Source of the DNA: Sphingorhabdus contaminans
GTDB lineage: Bacteria; Pseudomonadota; Alphaproteobacteria; Sphingomonadales; Sphingomonadaceae
DNA length: 64,000 nt
Assembly: GCF_007280415.1 (NCBI RefSeq)
Contig: NZ_VKKU01000001.1
Span: 1,426,001 to 1,490,000, forward strand
Reading direction: 5' to 3'
Under the pieces are notes generated by a model that saw only the letters and a program-made list of their open reading frames with translations, was not told where the DNA came from and did not search any database. A program made the translations under genes and the position numbers. Numbering within the stretch: position 1 is the first letter of the stretch; each line of letters starts with the position of its first letter. Shown here piece after piece: positions 42,009 through 51,663 of the stretch.

Positions 42009-42103
42009 TATCTTACCCCAGTGCCGTACTCTATACTGTAAGGTACACCGACAGTGCAACCATCCTGTCTTGACGTCAGCGCGAAATCCGCTTTACTCGC
42101 CGC

Positions 42104-43102
42104 ATGCCCGAACTCAGCCGCATCGAACGACCACGTGTCCGTGTCACCCGAAAGCTACTGCCCGCTGTTGAACAGCGCATGGCCGAATTGTTCGACGCGA
42201 CCTTCAACGCAGACGACACGCCGATGACCCGGGCAGAGCTCGCGTCTGCCATGGCGGATTGCGATGTGCTGGTGCCGACGGTGACCGACCGGATCGATGC
42301 CGACCTGATTGCCGCAGCCCCGCCCCGGTTAAAACTGATCGCCAACTATGGCGCGGGCGTGAACCATATCGATTTGTCCGCTGCCAAGGCCAAAGGCATC
42401 ATGGTGACCAACACGCCGGGTGTCTTTACCGACGATACCGCCGACCTCACCATGGCACTGATCCTCAACGTGCCGCGCCGTCTGGGCGAAGGACACCGCC
42501 TGATGCGCAGCGGCGCATGGCAGGGCTGGAGCCCGACCGGAATGCTGGGCCACCGTATTGGCGGCAAGACGTTGGGCATTATCGGCTTTGGCCGGATTGG
42601 CGAGGCGGTTGCCATACGCGCCAAGGCCTTTGGCCTGAATATCATCTACAACAAACGCCACCGTCTTCCCGCCAGTGTCGAAGAAGAACTGGGTGTCAGT
42701 TTTGAACCCGATCTCGACCGTCTGGTGGGCCGTGCCGACATCATCTCGCTGCACTGTCCACTGACATCGGAAACCGACAAGATCATCAATGCGGAGCGCA
42801 TCGCGTTGATGAAGCCGGACGCCTATATCATCAACAGTTCGCGCGGCGAGTTGATTGATGAAGTGGCATTGATGGACGCATTGGAATCCGGGCGCATCGC
42901 TGGGGCGGGGCTTGATGTCTACACCCACGAACCGGCGGTTGACCCACGCTTGTTTGCCATCCCGAACGTCGTCCTCCTCCCCCATCTGGGCAGCGCGACT
43001 ATTGAAGGCCGCGGTGCCTCGGGGGAACGTGTGATTGCCAATATCCGGATGTGGGCCGACGGCCATCGGCCGGCTGATCAGGTTCTAGAAGGCTGGACCT
43101 GA
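42104..43102 (+). CDS. D-isomer-specific 2-hydroxyacid dehydrogenase (glyoxylate/hydroxypyruvate reductase-like)
   Basis: A 332-residue NAD(P)-dependent reductase. The substrate-binding region has IANYGAGVNHID (about 79), the Rossmann motif is GIIGFGRIGEAV (about 158), the catalytic Arg is in NSSRGELID (about 245), Glu in DVYTHEPAVD (about 268) and His in LLPHLGSAT (about 287). The enzyme probably reduces glyoxylate or hydroxypyruvate. A long C-terminal ACT domain, as in SerA, is absent. It is divergent from the SH3 gene. Confidence 0.9.
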   Translation: MPELSRIERPRVRVTRKLLPAVEQRMAELFDATFNADDTPMTRAELASAMADCDVLVPTVTDRIDADLIAAAPPRLKLIANYGAGVNHIDLSAAKAKGIMVTNTPGVFTDDTADLTMALILNVPRRLGEGHRLMRSGAWQGWSPTGMLGHRIGGKTLGIIGFGRIGEAVAIRAKAFGLNIIYNKRHRLPASVEEELGVSFEPDLDRLVGRADIISLHCPLTSETDKIINAERIALMKPDAYIINSSRGELIDEVALMDALESGRIAGAGLDVYTHEPAVDPRLFAIPNVVLLPHLGSATIEGRGASGERVIANIRMWADGHRPADQVLEGWT

Positions 43103-43205
43103 GCAATTTTCGTTCTCGAACGCGGCGTTAACCGTAATTTTTGGCATTGAGCATCCGTCCCGCCTGTCTTAGGACGCGCTACAGAAAAAAAGGGGTGGAG
43201 CGGAC

Positions 43206-44516
43206 ATGGCCAATAAGATTCTGAGTGCAATATGTGTTGCCGGTGCTTTTTTGGCAGCGCCTGCCTTCGCCCAAGATGCCGTCATCGCGCTGCCCGAAGC
43301 CGATAGCGGCGACAGCGCATGGATTTTGACCTCGTCCGCCCTGGTCCTTTTGATGACCCTGCCCGGCCTCGCGCTCTTTTACGGCGGCCTTGTCCGCGCC
43401 AAGAATTTCCTGTCGGTCCTGATCCAGTGCGGCGCCATCGCTGCGCTTGCCTCGGTAATCTGGATTGCGGTGGGATACAGCCTCGCCTTCTCGGTCAACG
43501 GCAATAGCTATATCGGCTCGCCCGAAAATTTCATGTTCAACGGCCTGCTCGACTCAGTCCGTGAGGACCAGACAATCGGCGAACTCGCCTTTGCGCTGTT
43601 CCAGATGACCTTTGCGATCATTACCCCTGCCCTGATTGTCGGGTCATGGGTGGAACGGGCGCGTTTCGGTTGGGTCGTTGCCTTCAGCGCGCTCTGGTCA
43701 TTGCTCGTTTACATCCCCGTCACCCGTTGGGTCTGGGGCGGCGGATTTCTTGCCGAACAGGGCGTGATCGATTTTGCAGGCGGCATTGTGGTGCACACCA
43801 CGGCCGGCATCTCGGCGCTTGTGGTGGCATTGATGCTGGGCAAGCGGATCGGATTTCCCAAGACCCTGATGCTGCCGCACAGCCCTGCACTGACGGTGGC
43901 GGGTGCGGGTCTTTTGTGGGTGGGCTGGTTTGGTTTCAATGGCGGATCGGCGCTCGCCGCCAGTGACGCAGCGGCCAGCGCGATCATCAACACCCATGTT
44001 GCAGCATCGGTCGCGGCGCTCGTCTGGATTTTGATTGAGCGGTTCAAGGTCGGCAAATCGACAGCGGTCGGCTTTGCCACAGGTGCAGTCGCAGGGCTGG
44101 CGACCATCACGCCTGCCGCCGGAACCGTCGGCCCCGGCGGTGCCATCATCATCGGGTTGCTGGCCGGCCTGGTCTGCTTCTGGTGCGTCGGCCTGGTGAA
44201 GGGGACGTTGAAGATCGACGACTCCCTTGATGTCTTTGCCGTCCATGGCGTCGGCGGCATGCTCGGCTCGCTCCTGCTTGCCGTCTTTGCCAGCGAAAGC
44301 TTTGGCGGTGTCGGCTATGCCGAAGGCGCAGGCATGGCGACTCAGCTTTGGGTGCAGCTAAAGGGTGTCGCGATTGTTGCGGTCTATTCCGCGGTCGTCA
44401 CCCTGATTATCGGCTATATGGTGTCGATGGTCCTGCCCATGCGGGTCAGCGACGATCAGGAACGCGACGGGCTGGATATTTCCAGCCACGGCGAACGCGC
44501 ATGGGATCTGGATTGA
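43206..44516 (+). CDS. amtB: Ammonium transporter Amt
   Basis: A 436-residue inner-membrane ammonia/ammonium channel with an N-terminal signal (cut about AFA, residue 22) and about eleven helices. Signatures are DSAWILTSSALVLLMTLPGLALF (in two parts, about 38-60), the pore His pair in VVHTTAGISA (about 197) and DVFAVHGVGGMLGS (about 340). It lacks a neighbouring glnK (PII) gene, which often accompanies amtB. AGCGGAC precedes the ATG. I saw no convincing sigma-54 promoter upstream. Confidence 0.95.
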   Translation: MANKILSAICVAGAFLAAPAFAQDAVIALPEADSGDSAWILTSSALVLLMTLPGLALFYGGLVRAKNFLSVLIQCGAIAALASVIWIAVGYSLAFSVNGNSYIGSPENFMFNGLLDSVREDQTIGELAFALFQMTFAIITPALIVGSWVERARFGWVVAFSALWSLLVYIPVTRWVWGGGFLAEQGVIDFAGGIVVHTTAGISALVVALMLGKRIGFPKTLMLPHSPALTVAGAGLLWVGWFGFNGGSALAASDAAASAIINTHVAASVAALVWILIERFKVGKSTAVGFATGAVAGLATITPAAGTVGPGGAIIIGLLAGLVCFWCVGLVKGTLKIDDSLDVFAVHGVGGMLGSLLLAVFASESFGGVGYAEGAGMATQLWVQLKGVAIVAVYSAVVTLIIGYMVSMVLPMRVSDDQERDGLDISSHGERAWDLD

Positions 44517-44526
44517 TTTTGAACGA

Positions 44527-44850
44527 TCAGCAGGTTTGAAGGGTTAGCTGCCGGAACAGCGTCCGGTCCAGCATTTCGTCAAATTTGCAGCCGAGCCGGT
44601 TGCCCTCCGCCCAGACTGCCGTTGCGCTGATGGGCTGGCTTCCGGCCAGACGCAGCCAGATCCGGTCGCCGACATCGATACCCCCGTCGATCAGGACGCG
44701 GCAGCCATAGACCGACAGATCGACAAGGCTGGCCTCAAGCGGGGGCTTTGAGCGGTTGCGGACGGTTGCCTTTCCCAGCAGCACAGGATGACGCTGCGCC
44801 TCCCGCTGCTCCAAGCGCGCGGGCGCTACCTTTCGATATTGCGACGTCAT
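44527..44850 (-). CDS. PilZ-domain protein
   Basis: A 107-residue single-domain protein. The c-di-GMP-binding signature is present: RxxxR in REAQR near residue 20 and DxSxxG in DLSVYGCR (about 48). The domain then gives the barrel strands IWLRLAG and GCKFDEM. This predicts a small c-di-GMP receptor. The start at 44850 (MTSQYRKV) is favoured over ATG at 44865. It is convergent with amtB, 10 bases apart. Confidence 0.85.
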   Translation of the reverse strand: MTSQYRKVAPARLEQREAQRHPVLLGKATVRNRSKPPLEASLVDLSVYGCRVLIDGGIDVGDRIWLRLAGSQPISATAVWAEGNRLGCKFDEMLDRTLFRQLTLQTC

Positions 44851-44922
44851 GTACCCCATCAACATCCCCTTGCCGCAAAAAATAAGCGAACAAGGTCAAT
44901 AATCGGTAAATGACCGCCGAAA

Positions 44923-46326
44923 TTAATCCCCGGTCAGGATGCGATCCACAAGCTGTTTCACCGTCGGAACGAAGCCGTTGGAATAAAATGGATCCTTCCC
45001 GAACAAATAGGCACTGTGCCCTGCGAACATCAGATTTTCGTCGATGGGCGCGCCATGGACGATGTTCTGAAGCGCCTTCTGGATACAGAAACTGCGCGGA
45101 TCGGCGAGCCGGCCGGTGCTGTTATTGTCATGGTCCTTCCACGACGAGAAACCGCAATGCGATAGACAGCCCATGCAATCCTTCTGGTCCTTGCGGATAA
45201 CCTCGCCTGATTCCGGGGTTACAAAGACCAGCGTGTCGTCCGGCGTCTTCAGCGCAACGGTAAAGCCCCGCGCATGCCATTCGCGTGCCTTCATCAGATC
45301 CGCCGGTGTCACCCAGAAATTCTTGCCCTTCACCCCGACATCAAGCTGGAGCGTGTGGTCAAGATCGGCTGCCTGCGTATAGGAAATCTGGCGGTCGGAC
45401 CGTGCCTGCAATTCACGCAAAAACGGATTGATGACCGCGCTCGAATAAAATCCGGTTGGCGAGAATTGGTGCAGCAAAACGCCATCTTCGGGGATTTGCG
45501 TCAGCGCATCTTTCCACCCTTGCGGAATGGGGCTTTCCTGGGTCAGCAACGGACGCGTGCCGAACTGGAATGCAATCTGGCCGAGCTCGGGATTGTCGAT
45601 CCAGTCGTTCCAGTCACGCAAATACCAGACGCCGCCCGCCATAACGATGGGCACCTCGTCGGAAATGCCCTCTGCCCGCATGACATCGCGCAGCGCTTTC
45701 ACCCGCGGATAGGGATCTTCCGGGCTGCGCGGGTCTTCGGCATTGGAGAGGCCGTTATGGCCACCTGCAAGCCAGGGATCTTCATACACGACCGCACCCA
45801 GCCATTCGGGCACCTTGTGATAGGCGCGTTTCCACAGGGCACGGAACGCACGGGCGGAACTGACGATAGGCAGATAATAGACGCCATATTGCGCAGCAAT
45901 TTCGGACAGCTTGTACGGCATGCCCGCGCCGCATGTCACGCCTGTCACCATGCCGCGCGTTTCTTCGAGAACGCCGTGCAGGATACGCTGGGCACCGCCC
46001 ATTTCCCACAAAACGTTAATGTTGATGGCACCCTTCCCGCCGGAAATTTCGTGCGCCAGCTTCACCTGGGCTATACCGCCCCTGATGCCATAGGCGACCA
46101 GCTCTTCGTGGCGTTCGGCGCGTGTTTTGCCCAAAAAGACCTGCGGAATCATATTGCCGTTTTCGTCATAGCTGTCGGCGTTCACAGCCGACACCGTACC
46201 GATACCGCCAGCGGCAGCCCAGGCACCCGAACTTGCATGATTTGTTGCAGCGACGCCCTTGCCGCCTTCGACCAGCGGCCAAACTTCACGGCCACCATAT
46301 ATAATGGGTTTCAGACCCTTGAACAC
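44923..46326 (-). CDS. Nitronate-monooxygenase / enoyl-reductase II-like flavoprotein with a C-terminal Cys cluster
   Basis: A 467-residue TIM-barrel flavoprotein related to nitronate monooxygenase/FabK. It shows GGKGVAATNHASSGAWAAAG near the N-terminus, GGIGTVSAVNADS, VTGVTCGAGMP (about 130) and PIVMAGGVWYLRDW (about 238). At about 467 residues it is longer than ordinary NMO and has a C-terminal region with CMGCLSHC (384-391) and a fourth Cys at about 414, a possible metal site. The GTG at 46326 (FKGLKPIIYGG follows) has AGGGG 8 bases upstream; GTG at 46359 is an alternative. Substrate unknown. Confidence 0.85.
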   Translation of the reverse strand: MFKGLKPIIYGGREVWPLVEGGKGVAATNHASSGAWAAAGGIGTVSAVNADSYDENGNMIPQVFLGKTRAERHEELVAYGIRGGIAQVKLAHEISGGKGAININVLWEMGGAQRILHGVLEETRGMVTGVTCGAGMPYKLSEIAAQYGVYYLPIVSSARAFRALWKRAYHKVPEWLGAVVYEDPWLAGGHNGLSNAEDPRSPEDPYPRVKALRDVMRAEGISDEVPIVMAGGVWYLRDWNDWIDNPELGQIAFQFGTRPLLTQESPIPQGWKDALTQIPEDGVLLHQFSPTGFYSSAVINPFLRELQARSDRQISYTQAADLDHTLQLDVGVKGKNFWVTPADLMKAREWHARGFTVALKTPDDTLVFVTPESGEVIRKDQKDCMGCLSHCGFSSWKDHDNNSTGRLADPRSFCIQKALQNIVHGAPIDENLMFAGHSAYLFGKDPFYSNGFVPTVKQLVDRILTGD

Positions 46327-46406
46327 AAACACAACCCCTATGTATTGCAATCGGCGCACGATAGCGCCTTCCCCTTACTCCATTCATTCGCCGCTAACTG
46401 AAACAT

Positions 46407-47555
46407 TCAGGCTTGTCGCGCAAAATCGGCGCGCCTCATCGCAGAGCCGTACAGCTGCCTGTAGCGGGCGAACATCGTATCCTCATCATATTGCGAACAG
46501 GCGATAAACCGGTTCGCCTCCCCCACTTTGCTGCGCAGCACGGCGTCCTGCGCCAAAGCGGAAATGGCGTTGGCCAATCCTGCTTCATCTTCGCGGTCCA
46601 CGATAAACGGACGATTTTCCTTTGAAACCATGTTGCGCACATCCCCGACATCGGTCGAAACGGCGGCGATACCGCTCGCCATCGCTTCAACCAGAGAAAT
46701 CGGATATTGTTCACTGTCCGAGCTTAACGCGAATATGTCGAACAGACGGATGTAGCGCGCCGGGTCTTTCAAAAAGCCCGGCATCATGACCCTGTCCTCA
46801 ATACCCAAGCGCTGGGCCTCGGCCATGATGGACGCGCGTTCCGGTCCTTCTCCGGCAATGGCGAGGCGTATATTGGGCCCTGCGGCAGCAACCGCACGGA
46901 CGAGGCGCGGCAAATTCTTGACCGTCCGAAGTCCCGCAATCGTGCCCACCACAATCTCGCCTTCGCGTTTTTGAAAACCCGGGAAAGATCCGCGTTGCGG
47001 GCGGCGGTTATAATGGTCGGTGTCGATACCGTTGGGAAAGCGGCAGATTTTGTCGAGCGGCTGGTGCCATTGCGTGCGCGCGATTTTTTCGAGTGTCCGC
47101 GACGGTACAACAAGCGAATTTGCGCGCTGCAACGCAATGGTGCGAAACCAGTTACGCCGCTTTTTCAGACGATCGATCTCGTCATGGTTGAAGCCGTCTT
47201 CATGGTGGATCAATTGCGGCAAACCCATGGCCTGCCCCAAAAGCGTGCGCGCCATGACCCCGTCCATCGAACCCCAATTATAGCTGAGCACCAGATGGAA
47301 TTTCTTCATATAGGTGGCCAGTTTGCGGTACCGGCCCATGCCGGGCATCCCGGCCAGCGATGGTGCAGCATCTTTGGGCAGGGTAAATTTGATCCGCTTG
47401 TCAATGGCATCCGCTGCGCCATAGGCGTCGGGGACCGCCGACAATATGGTATGTTCCGCCTGATCGCCGAAATGGTTGATCAAGCGTACCGTGCGCGATT
47501 CCTGTCCGCCCAGATTGAAACTGCTGTGCAAATGAAGGATGCGTACTGCCGCCAT
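46407..47555 (-). CDS. GT4-family glycosyltransferase
   Basis: A 382-residue GT-B transferase. The N-terminal domain starts VRILHLHSSFNLGGQE; the sugar-nucleotide domain has VGTIAGLRTVKNLPRLVRA (about 207-225), AGEGPER (about 237) and ALSSDSEQYPISLVEAMASG (about 276), the family's donor-binding region. It resembles glycosyltransferases of exopolysaccharide clusters, but no polysaccharide genes are adjacent, so the acceptor is unknown. It is divergent from selO, with 37 bases between the starts. Confidence 0.87.
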   Translation of the reverse strand: MAAVRILHLHSSFNLGGQESRTVRLINHFGDQAEHTILSAVPDAYGAADAIDKRIKFTLPKDAAPSLAGMPGMGRYRKLATYMKKFHLVLSYNWGSMDGVMARTLLGQAMGLPQLIHHEDGFNHDEIDRLKKRRNWFRTIALQRANSLVVPSRTLEKIARTQWHQPLDKICRFPNGIDTDHYNRRPQRGSFPGFQKREGEIVVGTIAGLRTVKNLPRLVRAVAAAGPNIRLAIAGEGPERASIMAEAQRLGIEDRVMMPGFLKDPARYIRLFDIFALSSDSEQYPISLVEAMASGIAAVSTDVGDVRNMVSKENRPFIVDREDEAGLANAISALAQDAVLRSKVGEANRFIACSQYDEDTMFARYRQLYGSAMRRADFARQA

Positions 47556-47592
47556 GCTTGCCTTTCCCGTGCGTCCCGCCCAAACGGGACCG

Positions 47593-48984
47593 ATGCATAT
47601 TAACGTCCTGCCCTCCCCCTATCGCCCCGATCCAAAAATCGCCAGCCTTGGTGCAAAAATTGGTGATCCCGTCCGATCTGCCGACTTTCCCCGGACGATC
47701 CTTAGGTACCGCAACGATCTGTGGGCATCGACCGTCGGCCTGGATTCGCTGAGCGACGATCTGTGGGTGCAGCATTTTGGCCGGTTCGTTCCGCTTCCCG
47801 ATAATATGCCCGAACCGCTGGCGCTGCGGTATCATGGGCATCAATTCCGCGTCTACAACCCGGAAATCGGCGATGGCCGGGGCTTTCTGTTTGCGCAGTT
47901 ACGCGACGGACTGGACCGCTTGCTCGATTTCGGCACCAAGGGTTCGGGCACCACGCCCTATAGTCGCCGCGGTGACGGCCGGCTGACGCTAAAAGGTGGT
48001 GTGCGCGAGATATTGGCGACCGAAATGCTCGAAGCCCTCGGCGTCAACACATCCAAAAGCTTTTCGCTTATCGAAACCGGCGAGGAACTGATGCGCGGGG
48101 ACGAACCATCGCCAACACGCTCTGCAGTGCTCGTCCGCCTGAGCCACAGCCACATCCGGATCGGGACCTTTCAGCGCATGGCAGCCGAAGGTGACAGCGA
48201 AAGCATGGAAAGGCTGGTCGCCTTTTGTTTGACGATTTTATACAATGAAACGCCCGGCGATAATCCAGCGGCGCAGTTGCTCCACCTTGCTGTCGAGCGT
48301 ATCGCCGATCTTGCCGCATCCTATATGGTCGCAGGCTTTGTGCATGGCGTGCTCAACACCGACAATATTAACATCACCGGCGAAAGCTTTGATTACGGGC
48401 CCTGGCGGTTTACCGAATTTTGGGACCCGCATTTCACCGCCGCCTATTTTGACGAAACCGGACTTTATGCCTTTGGACGCCAGGCAGAGGCGATGCACTG
48501 GAATCTCGGACAATTGGCCGTCTCGCTTCGGCTGCTGTGTGAGGCACCCCCATTGATTGAGGCTTTGGAACGTTATCCTGCCCTTTTCCAGGCGGCGATC
48601 ATCAGGCGCTTTTTATGGCGGCTTGGCCTTCAATCCCGAGGCGATGAACGCGACCGCGAGCTGGTCGAGGCTGCGGAACGGGCAATGGCACGCGGCAAAA
48701 TACCGATCGACATTTTCTTTCACGGCTATCGTGGCGGACGGCTGCCCGATACGCGCCAAAGCGGCGAATTCAGCGACGCTTTCGAAGCCATATTGGCCGA
48801 CTATCGTCCGGCGGTTGAGGATACACACCCCTATTGGACTGCCTCCACGCCGTGCTCCATGCTGATTGCGGAGGTTGAACAAATCTGGTCGGCCATTGCC
48901 GAAAAGGATGATTGGGACCCGTTGATGCAGAAAGTCGAAGCGATTAGGACAATGCGGGAGGCACTGTCGGCAGTAAAGGGATGA
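47593..48984 (+). CDS. selO: Protein adenylyltransferase SelO (YdiU family)
   Basis: A 463-residue pseudokinase-fold enzyme that transfers AMP from ATP to Ser/Thr/Tyr of proteins, implicated in redox homeostasis (family knowledge). It has the nucleotide-binding GTKGSGTTPYSRRGDGRLTL region (about 114-133, including the family's Lys/Gly-rich loop), ILATEMLEALGV, the active-site loop HGVLNTDNINITGESFDYGP (about 250-269) and a C-terminal KxxE-like regulatory helix. The short sphingomonad form lacks the selenocysteine/Cys tail found in eukaryotic SelO. The start at 47593 (MHINVL) is chosen; the frame opens at 47539, overlapping the divergent glycosyltransferase. Confidence 0.93.
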   Translation: MHINVLPSPYRPDPKIASLGAKIGDPVRSADFPRTILRYRNDLWASTVGLDSLSDDLWVQHFGRFVPLPDNMPEPLALRYHGHQFRVYNPEIGDGRGFLFAQLRDGLDRLLDFGTKGSGTTPYSRRGDGRLTLKGGVREILATEMLEALGVNTSKSFSLIETGEELMRGDEPSPTRSAVLVRLSHSHIRIGTFQRMAAEGDSESMERLVAFCLTILYNETPGDNPAAQLLHLAVERIADLAASYMVAGFVHGVLNTDNINITGESFDYGPWRFTEFWDPHFTAAYFDETGLYAFGRQAEAMHWNLGQLAVSLRLLCEAPPLIEALERYPALFQAAIIRRFLWRLGLQSRGDERDRELVEAAERAMARGKIPIDIFFHGYRGGRLPDTRQSGEFSDAFEAILADYRPAVEDTHPYWTASTPCSMLIAEVEQIWSAIAEKDDWDPLMQKVEAIRTMREALSAVKG

Positions 48985-49074
48985 CGTATTTTGCCGTCTT
49001 GATTTACCCGATGTAAAACTATTTCAGCCATTTCATGGTAAACCGGTATTAACCATCATAGAACAAGGCGCATT

Positions 49075-50511
49075 TTGTCCGAATTAATATCCTTTGAACC
49101 CGCAACAGGTGCCGAGCTTTGGCGCGGGCAGACAAGTGATGTCGACACGGAAGTGGCAAAGGCGCGTGCGGCATGGTCAAAATGGGCCGCTGCGCCTCTA
49201 TCGGAACGTATCGAACGCATCCGGATTTTTGCAAACCGGGTTCGTGCAGACCTCGAACAATTCGCCGACACCATCGCGCGGGAAACCGGAAAACCTCTTT
49301 GGGAAGCGCGCACCGAGGTCGAATCGGTCGTCAACAAGGTCGATATTTCCGTCCGCGCCTATGCCGACCGGACATCGCAACGGCGGCTGGACGGCAAGGT
49401 AGGCACGCGCACCGCGCTTCGGCACAAGCCGCACGGGGTGCTGGCCGTATTGGGGCCCTATAATTTTCCGGCGCATCTGCCGAACGGGCATATCGTTCCT
49501 GCGCTGATCGCGGGCAACGCGATTGTATTCAAACCGTCCGAAAAGACACCTGCCACCGGCGAAATGCTGGTCGATTATTATCATAAGGCCGGAATACCCG
49601 AGGATGCGGTTCGCGTTGTGCAGGGCGGTCCCGACATCGGCAAAGCGCTGTCCGCCCATGCCGACATTGACGGCCTGCTGTTCACAGGTTCCGCACAGAC
49701 GGGCATTGCCCTCAACCGTCAGTTTGCCCATCGCCCTGACAAAATTCTCGCGCTCGAAATGGGCGGCAACAACCCGATCATCGCGTGGGACACCCGCGAC
49801 ATCCACAGCGCCGCAGTTTTGATTATCCAGTCCGCATTCCTGAGCGCAGGGCAACGCTGCACTGCCGCCCGCCGCCTGATCGTCAAGGATACCCTTTATG
49901 ACCAGCTTGTCGGTGAAATAAAAAAGATCGCGGACCGTCTGATCATTGGTGACCCGCATAGCGAGCCGCCGCCATTCATGGGGCCGGTCATCGACAAGGA
50001 TGTGTGCGACAATCTGATTGAAAGCTATCTCGCGCTGATGAGCAGGGGCGGTCGCCCGATCAAGCATCTGAAGGTCGCCGAACAGGGACGTCCCTTTCTG
50101 ACACCCGGTATCATCGACGTTACCGATATGGACGATCGCCCGGATATCGAGCTGTTCGGGCCGCTTTTGCAGGTCATCCGGGTTCCTGATTTTACCTCGG
50201 CGATTACCGAGGCGAATAATACGCGTTTTGGTCTTTCCGCGTCGCTGATTGGCGGAACGCCCGAACAATATGACGAATTCTGGGCGAATAGCCGCGCGGG
50301 TATCGTCAACTGGAATGCCCCCACCAATGGAGCATCCTCCTCCGCACCCTTTGGCGGGGTCGGACTGTCGGGCAACCATCGGCCGAGCGCTTATTATGCC
50401 GCCGACTATTGCGCCTATCCCGTTGTTTCTTCGGAAAATGATGTGCCCAAAGCGATGCTTGGAATTGGCCTGAAGGACGAGGAAGTCGCACCGGTCCTGA
50501 TTGAGGAATAA
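49075..50511 (+). CDS. astD: Succinylglutamate-semialdehyde dehydrogenase
   Basis: NAD-dependent oxidation of succinylglutamate semialdehyde in the arginine succinyltransferase (AST) pathway. The 478-residue ALDH has LGPYNFPAHLPNGHI (about 124), GGNNP with catalytic Glu in LEMGGN (about 240) and catalytic Cys in SAGQRCTAARR (about 257-267); the C-terminal GVGLSGNHRPSAYYAADY (about 424-441) is typical of AstD. It starts with TTG at 49075, 8 bases after AAGG. No other ast gene is adjacent. It follows selO by 90 bases. Confidence 0.93.
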   Translation: MSELISFEPATGAELWRGQTSDVDTEVAKARAAWSKWAAAPLSERIERIRIFANRVRADLEQFADTIARETGKPLWEARTEVESVVNKVDISVRAYADRTSQRRLDGKVGTRTALRHKPHGVLAVLGPYNFPAHLPNGHIVPALIAGNAIVFKPSEKTPATGEMLVDYYHKAGIPEDAVRVVQGGPDIGKALSAHADIDGLLFTGSAQTGIALNRQFAHRPDKILALEMGGNNPIIAWDTRDIHSAAVLIIQSAFLSAGQRCTAARRLIVKDTLYDQLVGEIKKIADRLIIGDPHSEPPPFMGPVIDKDVCDNLIESYLALMSRGGRPIKHLKVAEQGRPFLTPGIIDVTDMDDRPDIELFGPLLQVIRVPDFTSAITEANNTRFGLSASLIGGTPEQYDEFWANSRAGIVNWNAPTNGASSSAPFGGVGLSGNHRPSAYYAADYCAYPVVSSENDVPKAMLGIGLKDEEVAPVLIEE

Positions 50512-50527
50512 GGCGATCACACCGGGT

Positions 50528-50546
50528 CCCTAAAGTTCTTCTAGGG
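50528..50546. promoter_or_regulatory. Small dyad upstream of the cob/cys operon
   Basis: CCCTA (50528-50532) and TAGGG (50542-50546) flank a 9-base spacer, about 60 bases ahead of cobA. Function is unknown; it could be an operator for sulfur regulation. Confidence 0.3.
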
Positions 50547-50601
50547 TGAAGCCAATATATCCTGATTTGATGCAGTGCATCCCAAACGCCATCTTGCGGC
50601 A

Positions 50602-51369
50602 ATGGAAAAAGCACATGTCTATCTGGTCGGCGCGGGTCCCGGTGACCCTGAACTGCTGACACTCAAGGCCGCGCGCCTGATCGCGACTGCGGATGTGGTC
50701 GTGCATGATGGTCTGGTTGACGATGCCATTATGGCGATGATCAATCCGGCTGCCCGTCTGATTTCCGTTGCCAAGAGCCGGTCGAAGCACACGGTTCCGC
50801 AGGACGGAATAAACGCCATTTTGGTGCGTGAGGCCAAGGCGGGGCATATGGTTGTCCGGCTTAAAGGCGGCGATCCCTTTATCTTTGGCCGCGGCGGCGA
50901 AGAAGCCGAAGCCTGCCGCGACGCAGGCGTGGCCGTGGAAGTCGTTCCCGGAATCTCGGCGGCGATGGGCGGTGCGGCAGCATCGATGATGCCCCTCACC
51001 CACCGCGACGCATCCAGCGCGGTGACCTTCGTTGCCGGACAGTGCAAGGGCCTGACGGACCAGAATTGGGCGGGCCTTGCCGGAAAAGGCCGTACGCTTG
51101 TCATCTATATGGGCATCGCGACCGCCGCGGACATTACCGAAAAGCTGATTTCGGATGGCCTGTCCCCCGACACGCCGGTTGCGGTCCTTGAACGCGTTAC
51201 GCGGCCGAATTCGCGCGCCTTGCGGACCATCCTGACCGATCTTGGCGACATGATTGCGCGCGAAAAGGTCGCCTCGCCGGCGATCATCGTTGTGGGTGAT
51301 GTCGTCCTGAAATCCGATGCCGAAGACCGGCTTATCCATATTGCTCAACAGGCGGAGGCACTGGCGTGA
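50602..51369 (+). CDS. cobA: Uroporphyrinogen-III C-methyltransferase
   Basis: SAM-dependent methylation of uroporphyrinogen III to precorrin-2, the entry to siroheme, which is the cofactor of the sulfite reductase encoded downstream. The 255-residue protein has VYLVGAGPGDPELLTLKA near its N-terminus, VVHDGLVDD (about 34), RLKGGDPFIFGRGGEE (about 86) and PGISAAMGGAA (about 116). The start at 50602 is the ATG of MEKAHVYLVG; a GTG at 50575 would add 9 residues. It overlaps the DUF2849 gene by 4 bases and leads a translationally coupled operon. Confidence 0.93.
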   Translation: MEKAHVYLVGAGPGDPELLTLKAARLIATADVVVHDGLVDDAIMAMINPAARLISVAKSRSKHTVPQDGINAILVREAKAGHMVVRLKGGDPFIFGRGGEEAEACRDAGVAVEVVPGISAAMGGAAASMMPLTHRDASSAVTFVAGQCKGLTDQNWAGLAGKGRTLVIYMGIATAADITEKLISDGLSPDTPVAVLERVTRPNSRALRTILTDLGDMIAREKVASPAIIVVGDVVLKSDAEDRLIHIAQQAEALA

Positions 51370-51662
51370 AATTACTGACCGGAAATGAATTGGGATCGGG
51401 TGCCGTCACCTGGTGGACCGGCAATGGATGGTCCATCCATGTCGAAGACGCCGTGGACGTCGGCGAAGGCGGCGAATCCATTCTGCACGCCGAAGAAGGC
51501 GCACGGCGGGTGAATGCGCCTTACATCATTGATGCAATAGCCACACCCGAAGGTCCGCGCCCGGCCCATATCAAGGACCGCGTCCGCGCCCTCGGCCCCA
51601 CGGTCCGCCCCGACCTCACCCTCAAGCCCGCCGACCCGGCGGCAGGCGACTGGATCATCTGA
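51366..51662 (+). CDS. DUF2849 family protein of the sulfur operon
   Basis: A 98-residue protein that starts with GTG inside the cobA stop region (GTGA overlap). It matches DUF2849: WWTGNGWSI near the N-terminus and GARRVNAPYIIDA (about 45-57) followed by GPRPAHIKDRVRALGPT. The family is regularly found between cobA/cysG and the sulfite reductase gene in alphaproteobacteria, so a role in siroheme or sulfur assimilation is likely, but the biochemical function is not known. Confidence 0.9.
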   Translation: MKLLTGNELGSGAVTWWTGNGWSIHVEDAVDVGEGGESILHAEEGARRVNAPYIIDAIATPEGPRPAHIKDRVRALGPTVRPDLTLKPADPAAGDWII

Positions 51663-51663
51663 C

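Noticed and set aside
43103-43205. Sigma-54 promoter for amtB (TGGCATTGAGC...)
   Set aside because: TGGC is present but the -12 GC element is missing at the required spacing.
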